Of a DNA stretch of 64,000 bases, positions 8,006 to 17,625 are shown piece after piece. The DNA is from Chryseobacterium daeguense DSM 19388 (GTDB taxonomy: Bacteria > Bacteroidota > Bacteroidia > Flavobacteriales > Weeksellaceae), in assembly GCF_000430825.1 (NCBI RefSeq), contig NZ_AUMT01000005.1:248001-312000 (forward strand). The letters run 5' to 3'. A program made the translations under genes and the position numbers. The notes beneath the pieces are model-generated. The model was not told where the DNA came from. It worked only from the letters and a program-made list of their open reading frames with translations, and did no database searches. Numbering within the stretch: position 1 is the first letter of the stretch; each line of letters starts with the position of its first letter.

Positions 8006-9187
8006 TTAATTTTCGTTTAAAACATCAATAATAATCTTACATCCTTCCCTGATTTCCTCCCTAGAAATTGTAAGCGGCGGGGAAATTCTCATGTATTCAT
8101 TTCTGTACAGCTGCCAGAAAACAATAAGGCCTTTTTCCATACATTTTTTTGCAACATCCAGGGTATATTCCGGATTTCCCAGATTTACAGCCAGCATCAG
8201 GCCTCTACCGTTGATATTTTTAATTTTAGGGTGAACTAAAAGCTCCCTAAATAATTTTTCTTTTTCATCCACTTCATCCATTAATCCGCTTTCCAGAACT
8301 TCTTTCAATGTGGCATAGCTGGAAGCCGCAATCAAAGGATTCCCCCCAAAAGTGGTAATATGACCCAATTTCGGAGAATGTGATAATGAATCCATAATTT
8401 TTCCGGAACTCATAAAAGCTCCTACCGGAACACCGCCTCCCATGCCTTTGCCCATCACCAGAATATCAGGAACAATGCCGTAATGCTCGAAAGAGAAAAG
8501 CTTTCCCGTTCTTCCAAAACCAGGCTGAATTTCGTCAAGAATCAATAAAGCGCCGACTTCTTCACATCTTTTTTTAAGCTTGATTAAATAATCGTCATTC
8601 GGAACCAGAAACCCTGCAGCTCCCTGAATGGTTTCCATAATAACGCAGGCGGTTTTCTCAGTAATCTTTTCGAGATCATTTTCGTTATTAAATTCAATGA
8701 AAGAAACCATTGGCAATAACGGGCGGAATTCCCTTTTATGGACTTCATTTCCTGAAACACTCAAAGCTCCGTGGGTATTTCCGTGGTAAGAATTTTTGAA
8801 AGAGATAATTTCCTCTCTACCGGTATATCTTTTGGCTAATTTTAGGCTTCCGTCAATGGCTTCTGCCCCACTGTTAACCAGATACGTAATTTCTAATGGA
8901 TCAGGTGTTGATTCAGCCAATAATTTACACAAAGCGACCGGCTTTTCCTGAGCATATTCACCATAAACCATTACGTGAAGGTATTTTTCTGCCTGCTGTT
9001 TAATGGCATCAACTATTTTGGGATGAGAATGCCCCAAAGTATTGGCAGAAACCCCAGCAACAAAATCCAGATATCTTTTCCCGTCTGTTCCGTAAATATA
9101 GCTTCCTTCCGCTTTTTCCACTTCAAAACCCGCAGCAAATCTTGTGGTCTGAGCCTGATATATAAAAAAATCTTTTTGCATTTCCAT
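8006..9187 (-). CDS. Class III PLP-dependent aminotransferase
   Basis: Omega-amino-acid aminotransferase family (acetylornithine, ornithine or GABA type), 393 aa from the ATG at 9187; the longer frame would need a TTG start. Motifs are G-A-E-A-I-D-G-S-L-K near 115, S-Y-H-G-N-T-H-G (PLP ring stacking), L-I-L-D-E-I-Q-P-G-F-G-R-T-G (cofactor Asp) and M-G-K-G-M-G-G-G with the Schiff-base Lys near 247. Substrate cannot be decided from sequence; there are no arginine or proline genes alongside. Expected to be cytosolic. Confidence 0.88.
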   Translation of the reverse strand: MEMQKDFFIYQAQTTRFAAGFEVEKAEGSYIYGTDGKRYLDFVAGVSANTLGHSHPKIVDAIKQQAEKYLHVMVYGEYAQEKPVALCKLLAESTPDPLEITYLVNSGAEAIDGSLKLAKRYTGREEIISFKNSYHGNTHGALSVSGNEVHKREFRPLLPMVSFIEFNNENDLEKITEKTACVIMETIQGAAGFLVPNDDYLIKLKKRCEEVGALLILDEIQPGFGRTGKLFSFEHYGIVPDILVMGKGMGGGVPVGAFMSSGKIMDSLSHSPKLGHITTFGGNPLIAASSYATLKEVLESGLMDEVDEKEKLFRELLVHPKIKNINGRGLMLAVNLGNPEYTLDVAKKCMEKGLIVFWQLYRNEYMRISPPLTISREEIREGCKIIIDVLNEN

Positions 9188-9252
9188 TGTCCGAAATTTT
9201 AGCAAAACTAAAAAACATTATTCAAACATCGAAATATTAAGGACAATAAAAA

Positions 9253-9278
9253 ATCGCTCCCGGAATTACCGGAAGCGA
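9253..9278 (-). terminator. Minus-strand terminator with no assigned gene
   Basis: Stem TCGCT-C-CCGG / CCGG-A-AGCGA with loop AATTA, followed on the minus strand by TTTTTTATT. It lies upstream of the aminotransferase and 280 nt past the terminator of the OstA gene, so it appears to terminate something in 9279-9556. Confidence 0.7.
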
Positions 9279-9556
9279 ACCACCAAATCACAAAATATTA
9301 ATATAAATTTATCAAATATTCTGATATAAATATATACAAAATTCTTAATTGAAGTACATATTCTTTAAAAATTATTGAAAATATATAAAAATAAACAAAT
9401 CAATTCAAAACGAATTGAAATATAAATCAACAAAAAACCAATTCCAGTAAGGATTTTCACTTCACTATTAATTGAATAATTTCAGATAAAATTTTTTGAT
9501 TTAAGGCTATAAGAATCACTCAAAACTACTTATTTCACTAGTTTTAATAAAAAATA
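9279..9556. other. AT-rich interval bounded by two minus-strand terminators
   Basis: No ORF over a few codons and no perfect promoter. It could host a small RNA on the minus strand ending at 9253, or be a decayed gene. Nothing else is seen. Confidence 0.3.
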
Positions 9557-9560
9557 ATTC

Positions 9561-9596
9561 ACCATTCTTATCTAAAAAATGGTGAATTTTATTTTT
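9561..9596 (-). terminator. Terminator of the OstA-like gene
   Basis: Stem AATTCACCAT / ATGGTGAATT with a 13-nt loop, followed by an AT run in both directions, 18 nt after the stop codon at 9614. Confidence 0.75.
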
Positions 9597-9613
9597 AAAG
9601 GAGAATTTTTGAA

Positions 9614-11371
9614 TTATCTTCTTACCCTTTTTGGCTTTTTGGCTTCTTCTTTAGCTTTTTCCTTTTCTATTACTTCCTGAGCTTTATTATACAGATCATC
9701 ATCCAATTCATACTTTATTTCAGGGTAATTAGGCGTGTCTACAAGAATATCCTGCCATTTCATGATCCGGTCTTTCGTATTCCAGTTAAAGTCCGGAAAT
9801 TTCCGTCTTGCAGGTTCTATTTTGCTCATGGGATAAGTGTCTGAAGTAGCACCAATATTACATTCTACGATGTATAAGGCTTTTTCTTCGAACAGTGCAT
9901 CAATAATCCCGCATGAAGTCAGCGAGATCCCGATTCTTTCCTTTTGCTTTGTTTCTTTATTTACATCATCAGAATAAGAAATGGCCTGTGCATTTCCAAT
10001 TACCTTCGCCTCCTTAATATTGTTTTCTTCACCATAATAAACGGTCATCAGCTTGCCTTTCACCTGGTTAAACTCATCTTTAAGGCTTAATGAGTCCACC
10101 TTGCTGATGGCAAAAGCATTCCCGATCACCTTTAGAGAATCTATGCTTTCTTTTTTAGTATCAAAATAAGCTTCTACCTTATCACCGGTCACCTGCTTTC
10201 CATTACTCCATAAAATAGGATCCCTAAACATGTGGAGTACGCCATCTGTTTCATTGAATGCAATAGAATCTGCCCTTCCCTGCGCATTAGACTTATACAT
10301 TCTTGCTTTTCTGAAAGCTCGAAGAAAGCTCTTTTTGACCGTAATATCTGCAGCATCCGGTTTTTGAAAAGAGATAATCTTTTCAGCTGCAAAATACATT
10401 GAATCCTTCTCCAAAGCCTTTACAGCATACGGATTCTGAGTAATCATCGCAGAATCTTTTTTCTCAAAGATCTCTCCGTATCCGCCTTTTATCCATCTTC
10501 TTTCCAAAGGATCATCCAGCGTAACATTTCCTGTTGCTTTTCCAAATCCCGTGAGCTGATTGTAGTACATATCATCCCCGGTAAGAATTTTATCGTTATA
10601 AAAAATCTTGGAGTTTTTCTTTAAAAAAGCTTCTTTAGTATTGGAATTATAGGTTCCTCTTTCCGTATAGACACGGTTTTTCGGGTTGTCGCGGCGTGTT
10701 ATTGTTGTAGGCCCGAAAAACTCGGCTACTTTTGTATTCTGATTTTGCTTGATATTATCACCTTCAATGATGTAATCTTTGCTGTCAATCTTTACCCTTC
10801 CTGTAAAATCTACAATTTTGGTATCGAGAAAATAGGTTGCTGACTTTGTATACATCGAGCTCTGCCCGTCTGTAATGGTACCTCCTGTATTGAAATACGC
10901 CTGATTGGAAAGCCTGTCGTAGTACATTACTTCCGTTCTGATGGTTTGTTTCGGGTCCGTAAGAACTACGTTTTTCCTTGCAATTCCTCTTTGGGTATTG
11001 CCGTCATATTCCATTTCTTCAGCGGTAATTACAGAACCGTCTGCATTCTGAAGCTTTACATTTCCAATGGCTTTTACAAAGTTTTCACCTTCATATACAA
11101 TCACCTCATCTGCCGTAAGAACGGAACCCTGATGCTCAAATTGTACATTTCCTGTAAAATAATTGTTCCCGTCATACTTGTTGGGATCTTTTATCAGCTT
11201 ATCAGAATGAATGTGCTTCACCTTTTCTGCAGGTGGTGCATTTTTTTTGGGAGCTGTTGCGGGTGCAAAATACGGGTCTTTCTGCAAAGGTTTCGGAGTA
11301 ACCTGAGCAGCCGTAAATGTTGAAATAAAAACTAAGAGAGCAAAAAACAGCCTCATTGATTGATTAATCAT
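9614..11371 (-). CDS. OstA/LptA-domain envelope protein
   Basis: About 585 aa, with a signal peptide (M-R-L-F-F-A-L-L-V-F-I-S-T-F-T-A-A-Q) and repeated beta-strand units of the OstA-like (LptA/LptD N-terminal) jelly roll, e.g. N-Y-F-T-G-N-V-Q-F then V-L-T-A-D-E-V-I-V-Y-E. The domain is probably used in LPS transport across the periplasm. There is no C-terminal barrel, so it is not full LptD. The C-terminus is basic (K-K-P-K-R-V-R-R). I start at the ATG at 11371, which overlaps the stop of the upstream fur-like gene (ATGATTAA), suggesting translational coupling; ATG 11356 is a possible alternative. Confidence 0.85.
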   Translation of the reverse strand: MINQSMRLFFALLVFISTFTAAQVTPKPLQKDPYFAPATAPKKNAPPAEKVKHIHSDKLIKDPNKYDGNNYFTGNVQFEHQGSVLTADEVIVYEGENFVKAIGNVKLQNADGSVITAEEMEYDGNTQRGIARKNVVLTDPKQTIRTEVMYYDRLSNQAYFNTGGTITDGQSSMYTKSATYFLDTKIVDFTGRVKIDSKDYIIEGDNIKQNQNTKVAEFFGPTTITRRDNPKNRVYTERGTYNSNTKEAFLKKNSKIFYNDKILTGDDMYYNQLTGFGKATGNVTLDDPLERRWIKGGYGEIFEKKDSAMITQNPYAVKALEKDSMYFAAEKIISFQKPDAADITVKKSFLRAFRKARMYKSNAQGRADSIAFNETDGVLHMFRDPILWSNGKQVTGDKVEAYFDTKKESIDSLKVIGNAFAISKVDSLSLKDEFNQVKGKLMTVYYGEENNIKEAKVIGNAQAISYSDDVNKETKQKERIGISLTSCGIIDALFEEKALYIVECNIGATSDTYPMSKIEPARRKFPDFNWNTKDRIMKWQDILVDTPNYPEIKYELDDDLYNKAQEVIEKEKAKEEAKKPKRVRR

Positions 11372-11837
11372 TCTTAGTGCCATAAAAATACAGCGAATGA
11401 GAATCAATTTTTACGCCAAATGCTTCCTCAATAGCTTCTTTAATCCCTTGAATTCTCGGGTCGCAAAACTCAATAATCTCCTCAATTTCCTTATCCGAAT
11501 CTTTTTTGTAAATCACCAAATGATCATGCTGCTTATCAAAATAAGATTTTTCATAGGATGAAGAAGTCAACGTTTTTTCACCGAACTGATGCTTACGGAT
11601 CAGCCCTGCATCAAGGAATATCTCAATAGTATTGTAGATCGTAGCTTTGGAAACGTGATATTTTTTCTGCATCATCAGAAGATACAGATCATCCACATTA
11701 AAGTGGTGATCCATATTATATATTTCTTCCAATATCGTATATCGTTCCGGAGTGTTTCTGAAACCTTTTTCTAATAAATAGTTTCGTAAAACATCTTTAA
11801 TTAACGCAATATTTTTTTCTTTTTGTACAGTATCCAT
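11364..11837 (-). CDS. Fur-family transcriptional regulator lacking the CxxC zinc site
   Basis: Winged-helix regulator of 157 aa from the ATG at 11837 (a TTG just upstream is ignored). Visible: T-P-E-R-Y-T-I-L-E-E-I, D-H-H-F-N-V-D-D-L-Y with metal-site His, the recognition helix V-S-K-A-T-I-Y-N-T-I, H104-D-H106 and the C-terminal D-S-H-S-L-Y-F-Y-G. Where most Fur, Zur and PerR proteins have C-x-x-C after HDH, this one has Ile109 and Lys112 (V-I-Y-K-K-D), so the structural zinc site is missing. The regulatory metal ligands look intact. Target metal cannot be told from sequence. Operon with the OstA-like gene. Confidence 0.9.
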   Translation of the reverse strand: MDTVQKEKNIALIKDVLRNYLLEKGFRNTPERYTILEEIYNMDHHFNVDDLYLLMMQKKYHVSKATIYNTIEIFLDAGLIRKHQFGEKTLTSSSYEKSYFDKQHDHLVIYKKDSDKEIEEIIEFCDPRIQGIKEAIEEAFGVKIDSHSLYFYGTKND

Positions 11838-11852
11838 CAAAAAAATTATCTA

Positions 11853-11860
11853 CAAATTTA
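11853..11860 (-). promoter_or_regulatory. -7 box of the fur-like gene
   Basis: TAAATTTG on the minus strand, 15 nt before the chosen ATG. No TTG at the ideal spacing. Confidence 0.45.
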
Positions 11861-11904
11861 TTGATTTTTATTTAAATAAATATTGGACGGGTATGTTAAA
11901 GAAT

Positions 11905-13899
11905 TTAGCTGTTGTGCCTGATAAATTCACACTGTTCAATTCTTGACTTCCCTACACAGTCTTCCGTCATAGGCGCGGATTCCACCACTACATTATGTGA
12001 AGTGATACCCCATGCTTTGAAGTCGTCACTGCCAATATATTTAACAAAATTGTAGATATTTAAGATAATTTTCTCTTTTACCGTCAAAAGTATATCGTTG
12101 ATATAGGTGTTATCTATAATCACATATTTCAAATCCGGCGGGATATTGTGAGCTCTTAATGAAGGATGGCTGCTTCGGGAAGGAATGGTTCCGTCTGCCA
12201 TAAGATCTCTTAAAACCATATCGAAGTAATCATTAATTCTCCTGTCAATCTTAAATCCTAACATGAAATTAATTTTATAAATCGTACCCGGAAGAACTTC
12301 GTCCACAGCATATTTGAATGTGTAAGGATCTTCCTGATTGGTAATGCTCAGGATAAAATAATGATCTGCACGCTTCGGCTGTTTTTTGATAATAGAATAA
12401 ATGATTTTTGATTCTATTTCGTCATTTCTTTTGGCTCTGCTCAGATAAGCAAGGTTGGTGGCATATTTAGGAATTGTTTCATCCAGCTTCATATCTTTAA
12501 TGATAGGAATATATTTATCAAGCTTAATGAATTTGATGAACTTTGTTTTAATAGACCTTCCGTTGTACCATGCATACATACAGATTCCGATGAATCCGCC
12601 CAATACAACAGTAATCCAACCGCCTTCCATGAATTTAATCACGTTTGCACTGAAAAATCCTAATTCTATTGCTAAATAAACCAATGCAAATACAAGGATT
12701 AAAAGTTTATTAATTCTGTGTTTTAAAAGCCAGAAAACAAGCAAAATGGTAGTCATCAACATGGTAACCGTGATGGAAAGACCATAAGCCGCCTCCATTT
12801 TACCCGACTCCTTAAAGTGAAGAACCACAATAATGCAAAACAGCAAAAGTCCCCAGTTGATTCTCGGAATATACATCTGCCCTTTAACCCCTGACGGATA
12901 ATCAATTTTTTGATTTGGCCATAAGTTAAGAGACATTGCTTCAGAAAAAATAGTAAACGAACCTGTAATCAAAGCCTGGCTGGCAATAATAGCCGCCGCC
13001 GTTGCCATGATAACTCCCGGAACGATCATCCATTCTTCCATAATTCCGAAGAAAGGGTTGACTACGGAAAATCCCGGTTTTTCATAATTTGTTAAAAGCC
13101 AAGCGCCTTGTCCAAGATAATTTAAAATCAACATAATCTTAACAAATACCCAGCTAATTCTGATGTTTTTTGCACCACAGTGTCCAAGGTCGGAATAAAG
13201 TGCCTCTGCCCCCGTAGTACAAAGGAAAACAGCACCTAAGATAATAATAGCACTTGGTGAATTAACGATTAATTTATAAGCGTAATATGGATTGAATGAT
13301 CTTAAAATTTCAAGATTTTCGCTTAAATGAGATAATCCCAATCCTCCTAACACAAGAAACCAGATGACCATTACCGGACCGAAAAACTTACCTATAAAGC
13401 TTGTTCCAAACTGCTGCACTACAAAGATCACAATCAAAATAGCTATGGTAATAGGCACCACCGGCGTATGAGGATTATAGATCTGAAGACCTTCAATGGC
13501 AGACATTACCGTAAGCGAAGGAGTAATAACCCCATCCGCAATCAATGCCGCCGCTCCTACAATTGCAATAAGATACAGCCAGCCCTTTTTAAGGTTTTTA
13601 ACCAAAGAAAATAATGCTAAGATACCACCTTCCCCTTTGTTATCAGCCCGTAAAGCTATGATCACATATTTTACCGTCGTCTGCAGGGTCAGGGTCCAGA
13701 TAATACATGACAGAGCACCTTCTATATACTCATTGAAAGGCATTGTACTCCCTTCATTTCTTGCATTTACAATTGCTTTCATTACGTAAAGCGGTGAAGT
13801 ACCAATGTCTCCGAAAACAATTCCTAAAGAGACCAAAACTCCAATGAAAGAAAGCTTTTTAATGTCAAAATGATGACCGCCTTCTGTAACTTCTGCCAT
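11905..13899 (-). CDS. kup: KUP-family potassium transporter
   Basis: Potassium-proton symporter of 664 aa. The N-terminal two thirds hold about twelve membrane segments, starting with the family signature G-V-V-F-G-D-I-G-T-S-P-L-Y (here L-G-I-V-F-G-D-I-G-T-S-P-L-Y, residues 22-35). Also seen are D-N-K-G-E-G-G-I-L-A-L (residues near 90) and T-T-G-A-E-A-L-Y-S-D-L-G-H. The last 190 residues form the cytosolic domain. Two overlapping -7 boxes (TAAATTTG at 13925-13932 and 13936-13943, minus strand) precede it. Confidence 0.95.
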   Translation of the reverse strand: MAEVTEGGHHFDIKKLSFIGVLVSLGIVFGDIGTSPLYVMKAIVNARNEGSTMPFNEYIEGALSCIIWTLTLQTTVKYVIIALRADNKGEGGILALFSLVKNLKKGWLYLIAIVGAAALIADGVITPSLTVMSAIEGLQIYNPHTPVVPITIAILIVIFVVQQFGTSFIGKFFGPVMVIWFLVLGGLGLSHLSENLEILRSFNPYYAYKLIVNSPSAIIILGAVFLCTTGAEALYSDLGHCGAKNIRISWVFVKIMLILNYLGQGAWLLTNYEKPGFSVVNPFFGIMEEWMIVPGVIMATAAAIIASQALITGSFTIFSEAMSLNLWPNQKIDYPSGVKGQMYIPRINWGLLLFCIIVVLHFKESGKMEAAYGLSITVTMLMTTILLVFWLLKHRINKLLILVFALVYLAIELGFFSANVIKFMEGGWITVVLGGFIGICMYAWYNGRSIKTKFIKFIKLDKYIPIIKDMKLDETIPKYATNLAYLSRAKRNDEIESKIIYSIIKKQPKRADHYFILSITNQEDPYTFKYAVDEVLPGTIYKINFMLGFKIDRRINDYFDMVLRDLMADGTIPSRSSHPSLRAHNIPPDLKYVIIDNTYINDILLTVKEKIILNIYNFVKYIGSDDFKAWGITSHNVVVESAPMTEDCVGKSRIEQCEFIRHNS

Positions 13900-14016
13900 A
13901 TCAGCTAATTTAATTTTAAAAGCGCAAATTTAAATCAAATTTACATCTCCATGAATTAATATCCATGAATATAATAAATGAAAAAACTTCCTTTCGGAAG
14001 TTTTTCTCTATAATCA

Positions 14017-14997
14017 TTACTTTACGTACATTGCTTTTTTGATTTCCTCTTTTACTTTTTCAAGTTTCGGGAACCATTCTGCGAATAATGCAGCGGAATA
14101 AGGAGCCGGAGCATCAGGAGTAGTAATTCTCTTAACAGGTGCATCCAGATAGTCAAATGCTTTCTGCTGAACCATATAAGTAATCTCAGATGCTACAGAA
14201 CCGAAAGGCCACGCTTCTTCTAAAACTACAAGTCTGTTTGTTTTTTTAACTGAAGCTAAAACAGTATCGTAATCCAACGGACGAACCGTTCTAAGGTCGA
14301 TAACCTCTACTGAAATACCTTCTTTAGCCAAATCTTCAGCAGCCTGGATAGCCAGCTTCATGATTTTTCCAAAAGAAACCAATGTTACATCACTTCCTTC
14401 TCTCTTGATATCTGCTTTTCCAATAGGGATATAATATTCTTCCTCAGGAATTTCCATTTTATCTCCATACATCTGCTCAGATTCCATGAAAATTACCGGG
14501 TCATTATCCTGAATAGCTGTTTTCAATAATCCTTTCGCGTCATAAGGGTTTGAAGGAACCACTACTTTCAGTCCCGGGCAGTTGGCATACCAGCTTTCGA
14601 AAGCCTGAGAGTGCGTAGCACCCAGCTGACCTGCGGAAGCAGTAGGACCACGGAAAACGATAGGACAATTCCACTGACCACCGCTCATCTGACGGATTTT
14701 TGCAGCATTATTGATAATCTGATCAATCCCCACCAATGAGAAATTGAAAGTCATAAATTCTACGATTGGTCTGTTTCCATTCATTGCAGCTCCCACAGAA
14801 ATCCCTGCGAAACCAAGCTCAGCAATTGGTGTATCGATTACTCTCTTAGCACCAAATTCATCCAGTATTCCTTTTGAGGCCTTATATGCACCATTGTATT
14901 CTGCAACTTCCTCCCCCATTAAATAGATGGATTCATCTTTACGCATTTCCTCGCTCATTGCCTGTGCAATTACCTCACGAAAAGTATATTCTGCCAT
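14017..14997 (-). CDS. pdhB: Pyruvate dehydrogenase E1 component, beta subunit
   Basis: Thiamine-dependent E1 beta subunit, 326 aa, of the complex converting pyruvate to acetyl-CoA. Marks are the N-terminal F-R-E-V-I-A-Q-A-M, G-E-E-V-A-E-Y-N-G-A-Y-K, R-V-I-D-T-P-I-A-E-L-G-F-A-G (catalytic Glu) and the C-terminal R-I-T-T-P-D-A-P-A-P-Y. A branched-chain E1 beta is the alternative, but the close match to pyruvate-type E1 beta favours pdhB. The alpha subunit is not adjacent in the window, so the genes are separated. A -7 box TATTTTTG (15021-15028, minus) precedes it by 23 nt. Confidence 0.93.
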   Translation of the reverse strand: MAEYTFREVIAQAMSEEMRKDESIYLMGEEVAEYNGAYKASKGILDEFGAKRVIDTPIAELGFAGISVGAAMNGNRPIVEFMTFNFSLVGIDQIINNAAKIRQMSGGQWNCPIVFRGPTASAGQLGATHSQAFESWYANCPGLKVVVPSNPYDAKGLLKTAIQDNDPVIFMESEQMYGDKMEIPEEEYYIPIGKADIKREGSDVTLVSFGKIMKLAIQAAEDLAKEGISVEVIDLRTVRPLDYDTVLASVKKTNRLVVLEEAWPFGSVASEITYMVQQKAFDYLDAPVKRITTPDAPAPYSAALFAEWFPKLEKVKEEIKKAMYVK

Positions 14998-15106
14998 ATT
15001 TTTTTGAAAAATTTAGACTACAAAAATAGTGTTTTTTTATTATTTACATAACAAAAACGACATCTCTTTAAGGGAAATGCCGTTTATTAATTATCATTTA
15101 ACCTGA

Positions 15107-15526
15107 TTAATTAGCTTTTTGCCAGGTCTGTGTTCTTCCGATCAATGATAAACCGATGTAGCCTCTCACGTTCAGGTTATCTCCGCTTTTAGTGATGGTA
15201 CACTTGTAAGTTTTGCCTGTTTTCGGGTCTGTGATGGTTCCTCCTGTGAATTCGTTACCGTCTTTTTTTAATCCTCTGATAATTTCCATTCCCAGAATCG
15301 GCTTATTTTTTCTGTCGTCCTTACATTCTGTACAATTGGGATTTGTTGGCTTTATCAATAATTGAGAAACCTTCCCATAGTACTTACCGTCTGACTTTTT
15401 ATAGATTTCAACAATAGATTTTGCCTGCTTTGTTTCATCATCTATGGTCTTCCATTTTCCTTCTATCTGTGCAAATGACATTACACCGAAAAGTGAAAGC
15501 ACAACTGTCATTAATAATTTTTTCAT
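15107..15526 (-). CDS. DUF2147-family secreted protein
   Basis: Periplasmic or surface protein of 139 aa with a signal peptide (to S-F-A-Q, residue 20). The domain starts I-E-G-K-W-K-T-I-D-D-E-T and includes C-x-x-C (N-C-T-E-C), G-L-K-K-D-G-N-E-F-T-G-G-T-I-x-D-P-x-x-G and V-R-G-Y-I-G, all typical of DUF2147. The fold is lipocalin-like; function unknown. It is a single-gene unit. Confidence 0.85.
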   Translation of the reverse strand: MKKLLMTVVLSLFGVMSFAQIEGKWKTIDDETKQAKSIVEIYKKSDGKYYGKVSQLLIKPTNPNCTECKDDRKNKPILGMEIIRGLKKDGNEFTGGTITDPKTGKTYKCTITKSGDNLNVRGYIGLSLIGRTQTWQKAN

Positions 15527-15689
15527 ATTTTTTATTGTTTTAATTCTAATAAAATATTTTTGTTGTCTAATTACTGTTAAAAATATAAATTAATTTCAAA
15601 CAAACAAATATATTTATTATCCACAACATATATTACAATAGAGATGCCAAAGCATGTGAAGCCGATAAGCCTATTTGCCTTCTTTGTAC

Positions 15690-17621
15690 TTAATACATTT
15701 TCCTGTTGATCACACGGTTCATATAATCCTGATACCAGGCTTTAGCGATCAGTTTACCTTTTTCAACTTCAGAATTTCCTTTCAGCTGATCCATGATATT
15801 TTTTTCCAGGCCTAAATCTGTTTTGTCAAAAACTCCCACTACTTCTTTCCCATCAAAACGATAAATATAATTTCCTATGATAAATTGTTCCACTGCACCG
15901 TCTGAATTAGCAATAACAGGAGAATATTGCTTTTCGCTCACAAGGCTTCTTCCCCAGCTTCTTATTTTTTTATTATAACCAATTAAATCCGCCAAAGTAG
16001 GATAAATATCAATCTGCTGGGCTACTTCATTATTTACCCCTTTTAAGTTATATTCTGGATTAGGAGAATATAGTATGATAGGAACCGCAAAACGATTCAT
16101 AATTTTCTCATATTCTGAATAATAAACTTCATTGGTATGATCTCCGGTGAAAACAAAAATAGTATTATTGAACCAAGGCTCTTTTTTAGCCGTTTCAAAA
16201 TATTTTTTGATAGCATAATCCGTATATTGAATAGGCTCATGCATCTGGTTTTTGCCTTTTTTAAATTTACCGTTATATTTTTCAGGGATTTTAAATGGAT
16301 GATGGGATGAAGCTGTAAAAACTGTGGCCATGAAAGGCTGGTTTTTCCCTACATTTTTAGCAAAATATTGAAGAAAAGGCTCGTCCCAAATCGCCCACAT
16401 CCCGTCGAAATCTTTATCATTATTATATTCCGTTTTTCCGAAATAATGTTTAAAACCTAAAATATTTCCAAAACCAAGAAAGCCCATCGAACCATTCGGA
16501 GCACCGTGATAGAAAGAGGTATCGTAACCCATTTCATTGCAGACAGAAACAATCGACTGAATTTTCTGATTAGAATAAGGCGAACTCGTAAATGCATCCG
16601 TAAGACTCGGAATTCCGGCTAAAACAGAGCTCATTCCGTGAATCGACTGCCGTCCGTTGGCAAAAGTATTCGGGAAAATCAGGCTTTCATTCGCCAGGCT
16701 GTCGATAAATGGAGTATAGGAAACATAATCCTTAATATTTTTATCTTTATTAAAAGCCCCGGAATATTCCCTGCTGAAAGATTCTACAATGAAAATGACA
16801 ATATTCGGTTTACTGGCAACTTTTCGATCATAAATTTTATACGGCTGAATATTTTCATCTATAAATTTTTCATCTACGAAATGAACTTCTTTAAAATTAT
16901 TGGTATTTAATGTTCTGAAAAATGAAAAAGTACTGTTCAGCACCATATTTCCCTGTGAAGGAAGCTTTACAAACCTATTGGCATCCACCAAATTGATAGG
17001 CCTTGTACTATGCTTAAAATCTCCACGGATTCCGCCAACCGCCAAAACCGTCGTTGCACAAAGCGTAAGAACCGACCAGATAAAATAAGGAACCAGCTTT
17101 ACGGGTTTTCTTTCTGTTATATTCACTCTTTTATAAAGAAAAATCCAGAGCCACATTAATACAATAAACCACAATAAAACATAGGGATTCTGCATCAGTG
17201 AAGCTGTAAAAACCTTGAAAATATTATTCTCATGCTGTGCTACCTGAAGTGCGGCCGAAGTAAGTCTCATCTGGGAAAATTTGAAATAAACAAAATCCCC
17301 GAAATTCATGGCATAAGCAATCCCGTTGGTAATGAAATAAATCCAGAAAAGTACTTTCTGATATGTCTTTTTCGTATTAATGATAATAGGAATAAGGCTC
17401 ATCAATATGAACAATGCATTTACATACAAAATCGCCGTTGTATCAAACGCAATACCGTGATACGAAAGACTGAAATAATCTGATACAGATTCCACTTTTA
17501 TCAGGTTTCGATTGAAAAACCAAAACAAAAACCTTGCTATCTGGTAGAAAAAATAGGCTAATAAAATCCTGTACAAAAGCACCAGAACTTCCTGTTTTCT
17601 AAATTCCTTAAAAAATTTCAT
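15690..17621 (-). CDS. LTA synthase-like membrane sulfatase-fold enzyme
   Basis: Protein of 643 aa with five membrane segments in residues 1-195 and an extracytoplasmic alkaline-phosphatase/sulfatase domain from about 270. Metal-site marks are I-V-E280-S, N-G-R-Q-S326-I-H-G-M (Ser where LtaS has its nucleophile Thr), F-Y-H-G and F-T-G-D-H-T near 475. Gram-negative members transfer phosphoglycerol or phosphoethanolamine to periplasmic glycans or lipids. No lipoteichoic acid is expected in this organism, so the acceptor is unknown. It diverges from pssA across 116 bp, suggesting a shared link to phospholipid supply. A -7 box abuts its start codon. Confidence 0.88.
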   Translation of the reverse strand: MKFFKEFRKQEVLVLLYRILLAYFFYQIARFLFWFFNRNLIKVESVSDYFSLSYHGIAFDTTAILYVNALFILMSLIPIIINTKKTYQKVLFWIYFITNGIAYAMNFGDFVYFKFSQMRLTSAALQVAQHENNIFKVFTASLMQNPYVLLWFIVLMWLWIFLYKRVNITERKPVKLVPYFIWSVLTLCATTVLAVGGIRGDFKHSTRPINLVDANRFVKLPSQGNMVLNSTFSFFRTLNTNNFKEVHFVDEKFIDENIQPYKIYDRKVASKPNIVIFIVESFSREYSGAFNKDKNIKDYVSYTPFIDSLANESLIFPNTFANGRQSIHGMSSVLAGIPSLTDAFTSSPYSNQKIQSIVSVCNEMGYDTSFYHGAPNGSMGFLGFGNILGFKHYFGKTEYNNDKDFDGMWAIWDEPFLQYFAKNVGKNQPFMATVFTASSHHPFKIPEKYNGKFKKGKNQMHEPIQYTDYAIKKYFETAKKEPWFNNTIFVFTGDHTNEVYYSEYEKIMNRFAVPIILYSPNPEYNLKGVNNEVAQQIDIYPTLADLIGYNKKIRSWGRSLVSEKQYSPVIANSDGAVEQFIIGNYIYRFDGKEVVGVFDKTDLGLEKNIMDQLKGNSEVEKGKLIAKAWYQDYMNRVINRKMY

Positions 17622-17625
17622 GCCG

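Noticed and set aside
10946..11323. 125-aa plus-strand ORF
   Set aside because: Antisense to the OstA-like gene.
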